Assembly (NCBI GenBank): GCA_021784615.1
Contig: JAJYHU010000259.1
Span: 1 to 12,994, forward strand
Reading direction: 5' to 3'
Length of the DNA stretch: 12,994 bases
Source: Acidobacteriota bacterium
GTDB lineage: Bacteria > Acidobacteriota > Terriglobia > UBA7540
Shown here: positions 6,606 through 12,684 of the stretch, piece by piece
Position numbering within the stretch: the first letter of the stretch is position 1
Layout: each line of letters opens with the position of its first letter
Notes under the pieces: generated by a model
What the model was told of the DNA's origin: nothing
Databases searched by the model: none
Seen by the model: only the letters and a program-made list of their open reading frames with translations
Position numbers and translations under genes: made by a program

Positions 6606-6876
6606 CTCGGTGACCAAGATTCTCACTGACGAGCAGAGTAGTACCATCATCGTTACCGGCCCCTTTAACTGTTGGCCTTCGGGACAGACAGAATCCTTGG
6701 GCGCATATAGTACCTCATCATACACGGTGGGGAAGATCGTTGAAGCTGCCGATAGCGCCCCATTGGGTGCACCAGACAGGCCGCTTAATGCTGACGCGGT
6801 AAAGGCGTTAAACTCGGTGCTTCGTTCGCGTACGCCCAATTCCGCCATTTTACGTGACGCCGGTGGGGAACTCTAA
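6598..6876 (+). CDS. Small protein of unknown function, cassette gene 2
   Basis: 92 aa, no family recognised. The ATG at 6598 lies inside the last codons of the Ntn-hydrolase gene (8-nt overlap in a different frame), preceded by a strong GAGGAGGAA at 6585-6593, which is why this start is preferred over upstream in-frame codons. The protein has no signal peptide and no membrane segment. It has a beta-rich, Ser/Thr-rich first half (STIIVTGPFNCWPSGQTES, then YSTSSYTVGKIV) and a helical second half (NADAVKALNSVLRSR). Overlap with the preceding gene points to translational coupling and a matched amount of both products, so it may be a partner subunit, inhibitor or adaptor of the Ntn-hydrolase; this is inference from arrangement only. 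Confidence 0.7.
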   Translation: MPDSVTKILTDEQSSTIIVTGPFNCWPSGQTESLGAYSTSSYTVGKIVEAADSAPLGAPDRPLNADAVKALNSVLRSRTPNSAILRDAGGEL

Positions 6877-6878
6877 TC

Positions 6879-7547
6879 TTGTATTTGGTTCGCGGTAGCC
6901 AAGGCTTCGATGAAACAAGCCTCAGGCAGGGCGATATCCTTGCTGGTGTACCTTTTGCGTTGATGGAACACGCGAATATGCACCTCCTTGGGACCATTGC
7001 TCGTGATTATGACTACGAAGCCCTCCCGAGCATTTCCCCTAAGACACACAAACATCGGGCTGACAAAGGCTGGGTGACGATTCAGGTTCCAGCACGCTTT
7101 GGTTTGTGTGCAGTTCTTTCGAATTGTTGTGACCTAGAACCTCGTAATGGTCGCATCCAAGCCTACGCAGTTACCACAGCGCGCCTCCGGCCCGTCAGTC
7201 CAGAAACGCGCAATGATCCCGATCGTTTCGCAAGTCTCGTGGCCAATAGAGATCCCCGTGATCCAGAAAATCCAGGCTACATTGACTATTTTTATCTCGA
7301 ACCCCATGCTCTTCTGGAAGGGACCGATTGGAACGTACATTTCCAGCAAGTGGTTACCCTACCAACTACAGACATTGAGCTTCTGCTTCGTAAGAAGGTG
7401 CTCCAATTGGACGACAGAAGCCGAGTAAAATTCAAGATCAAGCTTGCCTATTCGCTGGGGCGTATAAATGATGCCGAGATCGCAGCCGGACTTGAAGATC
7501 CTTGGCAGGAAGCAGCCGCTCAGCCTGCTCCTCCCGCAGAGTACTAG
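6879..7547 (+). CDS. Uncharacterised protein with QGDIL and SNCCDLE motifs, cassette gene 3
   Basis: 222 aa starting at TTG 6879, 2 nt after the previous stop; a second TTG at 6885 is equally possible, and the first ATG would remove the conserved-looking N-terminus. A GGTGGGGA element at about 6862-6869 provides a ribosome site. The order RQGDILAGVPF (17-27), WVTIQVPARFGLCAVLSNCCDLEP (67-90 region), a charged middle (PETRNDPDRFASL), DYFYLEP (near 137-143) and a C-terminal LLLRKKVLQLDDRSRVKFKIKLAYSLGR is reminiscent of uncharacterised bacterial proteins with a 'QGDIL ... S(N/Q)xCDL' pattern, which I cannot assign to a named function. There is no signal peptide or membrane helix, so it is probably cytosolic. 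The last 20 residues are Ala/Pro-rich and disordered. Tight spacing argues for one operon with the two genes before it. Confidence 0.75.
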   Translation: MYLVRGSQGFDETSLRQGDILAGVPFALMEHANMHLLGTIARDYDYEALPSISPKTHKHRADKGWVTIQVPARFGLCAVLSNCCDLEPRNGRIQAYAVTTARLRPVSPETRNDPDRFASLVANRDPRDPENPGYIDYFYLEPHALLEGTDWNVHFQQVVTLPTTDIELLLRKKVLQLDDRSRVKFKIKLAYSLGRINDAEIAAGLEDPWQEAAAQPAPPAEY

Positions 7548-7808
7548 CGGTGACTTCTGAGCCCTGGCTTGGGGGCGAGTTTCTTATGGAGCTGCGTGCA
7601 GCATCACTCAGAAGGCGAAAGTAACCATCGCGTCCGGCCATTATATGTCAGGACAAGGCTTGAGGGGATGCTTATTCTATTGCAGTGCTCATTCCTAGTG
7701 TACTGAGTGGAAGTGCGACCGGACGATCCAGACTAAGGCAGCGTAGGCACGTGGTTGGGGTCTTTGGATACGTGGCTCTTGACATGGACATCCCACAGCG
7801 GAATTTTC

Positions 7809-7837
7809 TTGACAAGCGGGCCGGGATACTGTAGCCT
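7809..7837 (+). promoter_or_regulatory. Promoter-like repeat, copy 2 (TTGACA-N17-TAGCCT)
   Basis: TTGACA (7809-7814), a 17-bp spacer and TAGCCT (7832-7837), with the spacer close to that of copy 1 at 5206. The next gene begins 446 nt downstream at 8283, so if it is active it would produce a long leader or a non-coding transcript. Confidence 0.5.
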
Positions 7838-8000
7838 ATAAAGGTATTTTGCGGCTGCGGCTTGAGTGCCGCGAAGGGAATAAAAGACGAAAAAGAGAGC
7901 GATGGGCAGAGCGCATTACTTTCGGGGCCAATCATTGAGCCATTTATCTGAAAATAATTGGCTTAAATCGATTCTTGGGCTTCCGGGCGGGCTTGAAACA

Positions 8001-8048
8001 GAAAAAAAAGAATTCTTTTTTTGCAAAACGAAGCTAGGAAGTTGTTGA
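8001..8048 (+). repeat. EcoRI-centred direct repeat, right copy
   Basis: Matches 5295-5340 except for two substitutions and a longer A-run. The A-run/GAATTC/T-run core (about 8003-8022) is a perfect palindrome. Same orientation as the left copy, about 2.7 kb apart, with the cassette in between. Confidence 0.8.
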
Positions 8049-8155
8049 TTCTAAAAGTGGGCTGTGGAAAAAACAGCCAAAACGAACCTAAAACGAACCG
8101 AAAACGAAGCTAGCCAAGTTACTGAAAATACAAGATGCGCAAAAAAACGAAGCTA
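8025..8155 (+). repeat. AAAACGAAsCT short repeats, three in tandem with 11-bp period
   Basis: The unit starts at 8025, 8079, 8090, 8101 and 8144 (a further copy is at 5317 in the left flank). The three middle copies (8079-8111) are head-to-tail at exactly 11 bp: AAAACGAACCT, AAAACGAACCG, AAAACGAAGCT. The outer copies lie 54 bp before and 43 bp after, each one base short of a multiple of 11. The array contains stops in all forward frames and is not coding. Confidence 0.7.
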
Positions 8156-8257
8156 AAAAACGCCGCAAACAAACCGCAATTCCTCCCGTCCTGGAGTGAC
8201 TTCAACTTCCCTAATCCTGGTCTCAGAATTAGCTGAACCGGCGAATAAAAAGTGAGT

Positions 8258-8263
8258 TATAAT
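8258..8263 (+). promoter_or_regulatory. -10-like TATAAT upstream of the DUF72 gene
   Basis: A perfect TATAAT ends 19 nt before the ATG at 8283. Only a weak -35 (CTGAAC at 8233) is visible, at 19-bp spacing, so the leader would be very short or the site needs an activator. Confidence 0.35.
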
Positions 8264-8282
8264 AGGCAAAGAAAAGGCGAAC

Positions 8283-9143
8283 ATGGGCGGAACCGTTCCG
8301 GCAATTCGCTTTGGTCCCGCCGGCTGGTCTTACGATGACTGGCACGGAATCGTCTATCCCGCTCGCAGGCCGCACGGCTTTCATGAAGCCGAATATCTGG
8401 CGCGCTACTTTGACACCATCGAGATCAACACGACGTTCTATCATCCGCCGCGCCCGGAGGTCACGCGCAGTTGGGCGCGCAGGGTTCAGCACAATCGGAA
8501 CTTCAAGTTCACGGCCAAGCTGTGGCAGCAGTTCACGCACGAGCGGGATGCCAGCCAGCGCGACGAGAGGACCTTCAAGGAAGGCATCGATCCGCTGCGG
8601 GAAGCGGGCGTGCTGGTGATGCAGTTTATGGAATATCCCCTGGTGGTGGAGGTTCGCCACGAGTCGTGGAATCGGACGGAAATCTATCAAATGCTCCACA
8701 ATCTGGGCGTCGGCTTCTGCAACATCGACCAGCCGGTGATTGGACGCTCGCTGCAGCCGAGCGAACACTCGACCGCGCCGGTCGGCTACGTCCGGCTGCA
8801 CGGCCGCAACTACGAGCACTGGTTTGCCTCGAATGAGCGTCCTGAGGAGCGCTACGATTATTACTACAGCCTGGAGGAACTTAAGCCCTGGGTCGAACGG
8901 ATCAAGAAGATCGCGGCGGGCGGCGAGGAAATCTACGTGATTACCAACAATCATTTTCGCGGGAAAGCCGTGGCCAACGCCTTGCAATTGATCAGCCTGG
9001 TCCGGAACAGGCCGGTCCCTGTTCCAAAGCCTTTGATGGCCGAGTATCCGGGTCTCGAAGCCATTGCCGAGCCTGAAATTACGGATGCCGTGCCGGAACA
9101 GGAAGACTTTCCTTTTCAGGCCGCCGGTCGGGAGGATCTTTAA
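8283..9143 (+). CDS. DUF72 (YecE family) protein with an apparent internal deletion
   Basis: 286 aa. The N-terminus (IRFGPAGWSYDDWHGIVYP, then FDTIEINTTFYHPP) and the later VGFCNIDQP, VGYVRLHGRNYEHWF and YVITNNHFRGKAVANALQL segments are diagnostic for the DUF72/YecE TIM-barrel family, whose biochemical role is not established. In relatives I recall, the stretch after 'GVLxxQF' continues with a P-x-SFKxTxENxxYL-type segment before 'F-x-EYPLVVEVRH'. Here VMQF (112-115) is followed immediately by MEYPLVVEVRH (116-126), so about 25 residues of barrel strand and helix seem to be missing without a frame change. The C-terminal Pro/Val tail (RNRPVPVPKPLM) is normal. The ATG at 8283 directly precedes the conserved start; the ribosome site is weak (AAGG at 8274-8277). 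Function may be impaired. Confidence 0.88.
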   Translation: MGGTVPAIRFGPAGWSYDDWHGIVYPARRPHGFHEAEYLARYFDTIEINTTFYHPPRPEVTRSWARRVQHNRNFKFTAKLWQQFTHERDASQRDERTFKEGIDPLREAGVLVMQFMEYPLVVEVRHESWNRTEIYQMLHNLGVGFCNIDQPVIGRSLQPSEHSTAPVGYVRLHGRNYEHWFASNERPEERYDYYYSLEELKPWVERIKKIAAGGEEIYVITNNHFRGKAVANALQLISLVRNRPVPVPKPLMAEYPGLEAIAEPEITDAVPEQEDFPFQAAGREDL

Positions 9144-9203
9144 CGTCTTTGACCCTTGGTGTGCCTGGTCGACTGGAGTCGCGGCGAGGTTGCCTTGGCA
9201 AAG

Positions 9204-9226
9204 GGCGGCGTAAAGCCGCCTCTACG
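9204..9226. repeat. Dispersed hairpin repeat, inverted copy
   Basis: GGCGGC (9204-9209) and GCCGCC (9215-9220) form a 6-bp stem, followed by TCTACG; on the minus strand this reads CGTAGAGGCGGC, the same lead as the hairpins at 3787 and 4984. It lies between the DUF72 gene and the S41 homologue and may mark the end of the DUF72 transcript. Confidence 0.6.
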
Positions 9227-9244
9227 TCAAACTGGCCTGCTGCC

Positions 9245-9273
9245 ATGCAACAGCCCGGCAGGTATGTTATATT
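9245..9273 (+). promoter_or_regulatory. Candidate promoter of the S41 homologue
   Basis: TATATT at 9268-9273 is a reasonable -10; the hexamer 17 bp upstream (ATGCAA, 9245-9250) is a poor -35. The leader to the ATG at 9325 would be about 45 nt. Confidence 0.3.
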
Positions 9274-9324
9274 GATAAAGTTGAGCAGTGTGAAGGGGCG
9301 GGCCCTGAAGGAGCAATCATTCGA

Positions 9325-10542
9325 ATGACGAAGCGTATTCGGCTGCTGGTCGTTTTCATCTCTTCCGTGCTGGTATTTTACGTGGTGATCGGGGCGGTGC
9401 TGGGCAACAGCAGCACGGACTCGGATGAGAAGTCCTACCGGGACTTGGGCGTGTACAGCGAGGTTCTCTCCAGAATCCAGCAGGAGTATGTGACGCAACC
9501 AAATCTCACCAAGGTTACCAAGGGAGCGATTCGGGGATTGCTCGAAGCCCTGGACCCTTACAGCACTTACTTCACGCCCGCAGAGTATCAGGCTTATCTC
9601 CAGCACCCCGCCGCAGGCCGGGGTGGCGTGGGAATTTTCCTGTCCAAGCGGATGGGATTCGCAACCATCATTTCGGTCTTGCCGGGCAGCCCCGCGCAGA
9701 AGGCCGGGATTGAACCCGGAGACTTGATTGATGAGGTCAACGGCACGCACACGCGGGAGTTGTCGGTGGTGCAAATTCACCGTTTGCTGGCCGGCGCTCC
9801 AGGGTCCACTGTTGTCCTCTCCATCATTAAGGGGACCGAAGGCAAGCTTGCAAAGGCCACGATGACGCGCGTGGTGCTGAACGATCCTCCTGTGGTGTCG
9901 AAGGTTATCGACGGGGACACGGCTTATCTTCGCGTGCCGACTTTTAATGAAGGCAAGTCCGGAGAAATCGCCGCCAAGGTCAAAGAGTTGATCGCCGGCG
10001 GGGCCAACAAAATTGTGCTGGACTTGAGAAACTGCGCCGGAGGCAAGGAAGCAGAAGGGGAGAAAACAGCCAACCTATTCCTCGATCACGGCCTGATTAC
10101 GTATCTTTCCGGCCAGAGGTTTCCCCGCCAAGACGTTGTCGCGCAGCCTTCCGACGAGATCACGAAGCTGCCCATGGTTGTTCTGATCAATCAGTCCACG
10201 GCAGGGCCGGCGGAGATTGTGGCGGCGGCCATCCTCGACAACAAGCGCGGGGATGTGGTGGGCATTCGCAGCTTTGGCGTGGGCGTCTATCAAAAGCTGA
10301 TTCCTGTGGGCGACGGTTCGGCCTTGCTGCTGTCCGTTGCTAAATACTACACCCCGGACGGGCAGGCTATCGCCGACAGCGGCGTGACGCCGAATGTTAT
10401 TCAGCCCGCCGAGAGCACGGCCGCCAGCGACGACTCCGGAGAGACCGTTCAGGAACAGTTGGGCGGTCCGAACGACCAGCAACTCCAGAAGGCCATCGAG
10501 ATTCTCAAGCAGAAGGACGCTCCTGTTAAGGCCGCTGCCTGA
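9325..10542 (+). CDS. S41 (CtpA/C-terminal processing) peptidase homologue, catalytic dyad substituted
   Basis: 405 aa. An uncleaved or signal-type hydrophobic helix at 7-27 places the rest in the periplasm. A PDZ domain spans about 99-185 (GVGIFLSKRMGFATIISVLPG, KAGIEPGDLIDEVNG). The S41 core follows, with AYLRVPTFNEG, IVLDLRNCAGG (230-240; normally LRNNPGG), VLINQSTAGPAEIVAAAILDNKR (286-308 region) and VVGIRSFGVGVYQK (311-324). Family members carry the catalytic Ser in T-A-S-A-S-E and the Lys 25 residues later in FGKG. Here these positions are Gly294 and Val319, spaced exactly 25 apart, so the Ser/Lys dyad is absent. The protein is otherwise full length and well formed, so it is more likely a non-proteolytic PDZ scaffold or peptide-binding protein than a decaying gene. 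AAGGAG at 9308-9313 supports the start. It is convergent with the next gene. Confidence 0.9.
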   Translation: MTKRIRLLVVFISSVLVFYVVIGAVLGNSSTDSDEKSYRDLGVYSEVLSRIQQEYVTQPNLTKVTKGAIRGLLEALDPYSTYFTPAEYQAYLQHPAAGRGGVGIFLSKRMGFATIISVLPGSPAQKAGIEPGDLIDEVNGTHTRELSVVQIHRLLAGAPGSTVVLSIIKGTEGKLAKATMTRVVLNDPPVVSKVIDGDTAYLRVPTFNEGKSGEIAAKVKELIAGGANKIVLDLRNCAGGKEAEGEKTANLFLDHGLITYLSGQRFPRQDVVAQPSDEITKLPMVVLINQSTAGPAEIVAAAILDNKRGDVVGIRSFGVGVYQKLIPVGDGSALLLSVAKYYTPDGQAIADSGVTPNVIQPAESTAASDDSGETVQEQLGGPNDQQLQKAIEILKQKDAPVKAAA

Positions 10543-10715
10543 GGGGGCTCCCAAAGTTGCGCTCCAAGCATCAGAAATAGCGCCGACTCGCCCTGCCGTA
10601 TGAATGGGTGGTTGCGCTCCCCTAAACAAGCCCCCACTTCGCGCCAAGCTTGGCATCCAAGGATTGCCTGTATTGAAGAGAAAGATCGTTGAGGCGTCGT
10701 TTCCGCGAAGAGGAT

Positions 10716-11399
10716 CTACTTGAGAGCCTGGGCCTTATTATTTTCAGGGGGAAGCGTGATGGTCAAATCTCTATCGAGGCGCATCCCAACCAATGACCCG
10801 GCGGGAAGGACTGCCTGTTTACCCTTGGGAAGGAAATAGGCCGCCGCCAATCCCGCGACGCCCGCCGCGATGCCACCAGCCATTCCCCCTGCGGCACCGC
10901 CTATTGCTACCGGTGCTCCAATGATCACGGCTTGTTTCACGTGAGACGCCCCCCCGCCCTTGAGGTCGCCTTCGGCATCGACTTTGGAGCCATTTCCGCC
11001 TTCCCGGCTGGAGAATACTTCCGTTAAAGATCCGTTAATGGCTATCTTCTGTCCGCTGGGTAGTTCGAGCGTGTCAAAAAGAACGTAGAGCTGGCCTCCC
11101 TTGCCGCGATGGCGCGCTCCGTGGACCTCCTGCACACGGCCGTCAATTCGTACGCCTTTCGGCAACGCCACGCGGTCGTCGACCGTGTAAACGGGGTCCA
11201 GCAGCGTGGTGATGACAATGTCGCCTTTCTTCGAAGTCTTGGAACTGATGGCCGTGTGCAGCGCTAGCTTGAACTCGGTTCCTTCAGGAATCCAATATTG
11301 GTTCTGGGCGGCGGCAAGGCTTGTCTGGGCGCGAACCATGGCTGGAAGCGCAGCGACCGACAACACCGCCAGCAGAATTTTCAGAGTATTTCGACCCAT
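10716..11399 (-). CDS. Secreted protein with glycine-zipper segment, VirB10/TrbI-like beta pattern
   Basis: 227 aa, function unknown. The signal peptide covers residues 1-24 (cleavage after VRA). Residues 36-125 form a beta-rich domain (IPEGTEFKLALHTAISS, ALPKGVRIDGRVQEV, GGQLYVLFDTLELPSGQKI) whose order of strands resembles that of TrbI/VirB10-type barrels, a weak analogy. Residues 157-190 form a glycine-zipper helix (GAPVAIGGAAGGMAGGIAAG, then VAGLAAAYF) likely to insert in or lie on a membrane. A final beta segment (PAGSLVGMRLDRDLTITL) follows. The ATG at 11399 has AGGAGG 6 nt upstream; the more distal GTG would place that ribosome site inside the gene and is rejected. The gene is divergent from the VWFA gene. 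Confidence 0.8.
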   Translation of the reverse strand: MGRNTLKILLAVLSVAALPAMVRAQTSLAAAQNQYWIPEGTEFKLALHTAISSKTSKKGDIVITTLLDPVYTVDDRVALPKGVRIDGRVQEVHGARHRGKGGQLYVLFDTLELPSGQKIAINGSLTEVFSSREGGNGSKVDAEGDLKGGGASHVKQAVIIGAPVAIGGAAGGMAGGIAAGVAGLAAAYFLPKGKQAVLPAGSLVGMRLDRDLTITLPPENNKAQALK

Positions 11400-11460
11400 A
11401 GGATTCCTCCTCACGCCACCCCCAGTCGCCCGGAAACCCGGCTCCGACGGCCACTAATTA

Positions 11461-11490
11461 ATTTCACCACCAAACCTTCCGGGCCGTCAA
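11461..11490 (-). promoter_or_regulatory. Candidate promoter of the glycine-zipper protein gene
   Basis: On the minus strand TTGACG (11490-11485), an 18-bp spacer and TGAAAT (11466-11461). The leader to the ATG at 11399 would be about 55 nt. Confidence 0.4.
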
Positions 11491-11615
11491 AGAGAAAATT
11501 ACAACCTCGTTCTCAGCCTGATCAGGGTTAATTCTGAAAACAAGGCCCAAACATCCTTTGGAGGCATGACGGGACCATCGGGAGTGTTCGTTCCGTCGCT
11601 CTTCCCGGACCTCCG

Positions 11616-11644
11616 TTGACGCTCCGGGATCGGGACTCTATAAT
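11616..11644 (+). promoter_or_regulatory. Strong sigma-70-like promoter of the VWFA gene
   Basis: TTGACG (11616-11621), exactly 17 bp, then a perfect TATAAT (11639-11644). Transcription would start near 11651, leaving a leader of about 25 nt to the ATG at 11675. This is the best consensus promoter in the window. Confidence 0.7.
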
Positions 11645-11674
11645 TGATGCGAAGTCAGCGAACAAAGAAAAGAG

Positions 11675-12607
11675 ATGAAGAAGTTCCTCGGGGCATTATT
11701 GATCGGATGCATGATGGCGGTTCCGGCCGCCTCGCAAACCACCAGGAAGGCAGCTGCCAGCCAGAAGCAAACCCAAGCGCCTCCGATTCACGTTCAGGTC
11801 AACCTGGAGAACGTCCTGTTCACCGTCGTTAATAAGAAGAACCAGCTGGTGCCGAATCTCAGCAAGGACGACTTCAGCGTTTACGAAGACGGCAAGCCGC
11901 AAAAAATCCTGTTCTTCAATCGGGAAAACAATCTTCCGCTCCGGATCGGCGTCCTGATCGATACCAGCAACAGCATCCGGGAACGTCTGCACTTTGAGCA
12001 GCGGGCCGCTACCGACTTTCTTGATGACATCGTGCGGCCTGGAAGGGATGAAGCCTTTGTGTTGGGCTTTGACGTTGAACCGGTGATGGTCCAGGATTAC
12101 ACCGACGATGTGGACAAGCTGGCGAGGGGGATTGATTCTTTGCAGGCCGGAGGCGGAACGGGCCTTTACGATGCTCTCTATTATGCCTGCAAACAGAAGA
12201 TGATCTACAATCCAACTCCCCAGCCTTACCTACGAAGGGTCCTGATTATTGTCTCGGACGGGCAGGACAATTTCAGCCAGCACTCGCGGGACGAGGCGCT
12301 GGCCATGGCCCAGAAGGCCGAGGCTATTATCTATGCTATCAGCACGAACTGGATCGGCAACTCCACGCGCGGCGACAAAGTGCTGAAGTTCCTGGCGTCT
12401 GAAACCGGCGGCCGCGCCTTCTTCCCCTTCAAGGCCAGCGACTTGGCCGGCGACTTCCAACGGATCTCGCGCGAATTGCGCAGCCAGTACAGCCTTGCGT
12501 ACGCGATTCCGGGAAATAACGGCGCCTTCCGAAAGATCACCATCAAAACTCGGGAGAAGGGTTTGAAGGTGCTGGCGAAGACGGGCTATTTTGCTCCCAC
12601 CGAGTAG
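11675..12607 (+). CDS. VWFA-related Acidobacterial domain protein, secreted
   Basis: 310 aa. A signal peptide (MKKFLGALLIGCMMAVPAAS) is followed by a basic/Gln linker, an N-terminal beta segment with the family motif VPNLSKDDFSVYEDGKPQ (59-76), and a von Willebrand A domain from about 88. The metal-ion-dependent adhesion site is complete: Asp96-Thr-Ser98-Asn-Ser100, Thr162 in GGGTGLYDAL, and Asp195 in IIVSDGQDN. The C-terminus carries the family signature ELRSQYSLAYAIP ... KTGYFAPTE. Members are exported proteins presumed to bind ligands through the bound metal ion; no partner is identifiable here. The start is supported by the signal peptide and an upstream purine run (AGAAAAGAG). It has its own strong promoter and converges on a second VWFA-type gene 77 nt downstream. 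Confidence 0.92.
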   Translation: MKKFLGALLIGCMMAVPAASQTTRKAAASQKQTQAPPIHVQVNLENVLFTVVNKKNQLVPNLSKDDFSVYEDGKPQKILFFNRENNLPLRIGVLIDTSNSIRERLHFEQRAATDFLDDIVRPGRDEAFVLGFDVEPVMVQDYTDDVDKLARGIDSLQAGGGTGLYDALYYACKQKMIYNPTPQPYLRRVLIIVSDGQDNFSQHSRDEALAMAQKAEAIIYAISTNWIGNSTRGDKVLKFLASETGGRAFFPFKASDLAGDFQRISRELRSQYSLAYAIPGNNGAFRKITIKTREKGLKVLAKTGYFAPTE

Positions 12608-12684
12608 AGGCTCTCTCTTGAGCGAGGAAAGCCTTTGACGGGGAGGCCGCAGCGGAAGCCTGGCCTTCACGGCAGGGAATCCTT

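Larger units (their letters stand above)
7548..8282. other. Long intergenic region, right flank of the cassette
   Basis: About 735 bp without a supportable gene. It holds a short palindrome GCTGCGTGCAGC at 7591-7602, a second copy of the promoter-like repeat (7809-7837), the right copy of the EcoRI-centred direct repeat (8001-8048), a run of AAAACGAAsCT units (8025-8155) and a -10-like TATAAT (8258-8263) before the DUF72 gene. I see no strong intrinsic terminator for the cassette. A minus-strand open frame at 7672-7935 overlaps the promoter-like repeat and resembles the frame over copy 1 only because the DNA repeats. Confidence 0.7.

Noticed and set aside
5667..7547. Insertion sequence or phage fragment
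   Set aside because: No transposase, integrase or structural phage gene is encoded and no target duplication was found beyond the dispersed repeats.
8025..8155. CRISPR array
   Set aside because: The repeats are 11 bp, with three in direct tandem and no spacers of constant length; no cas genes are present.
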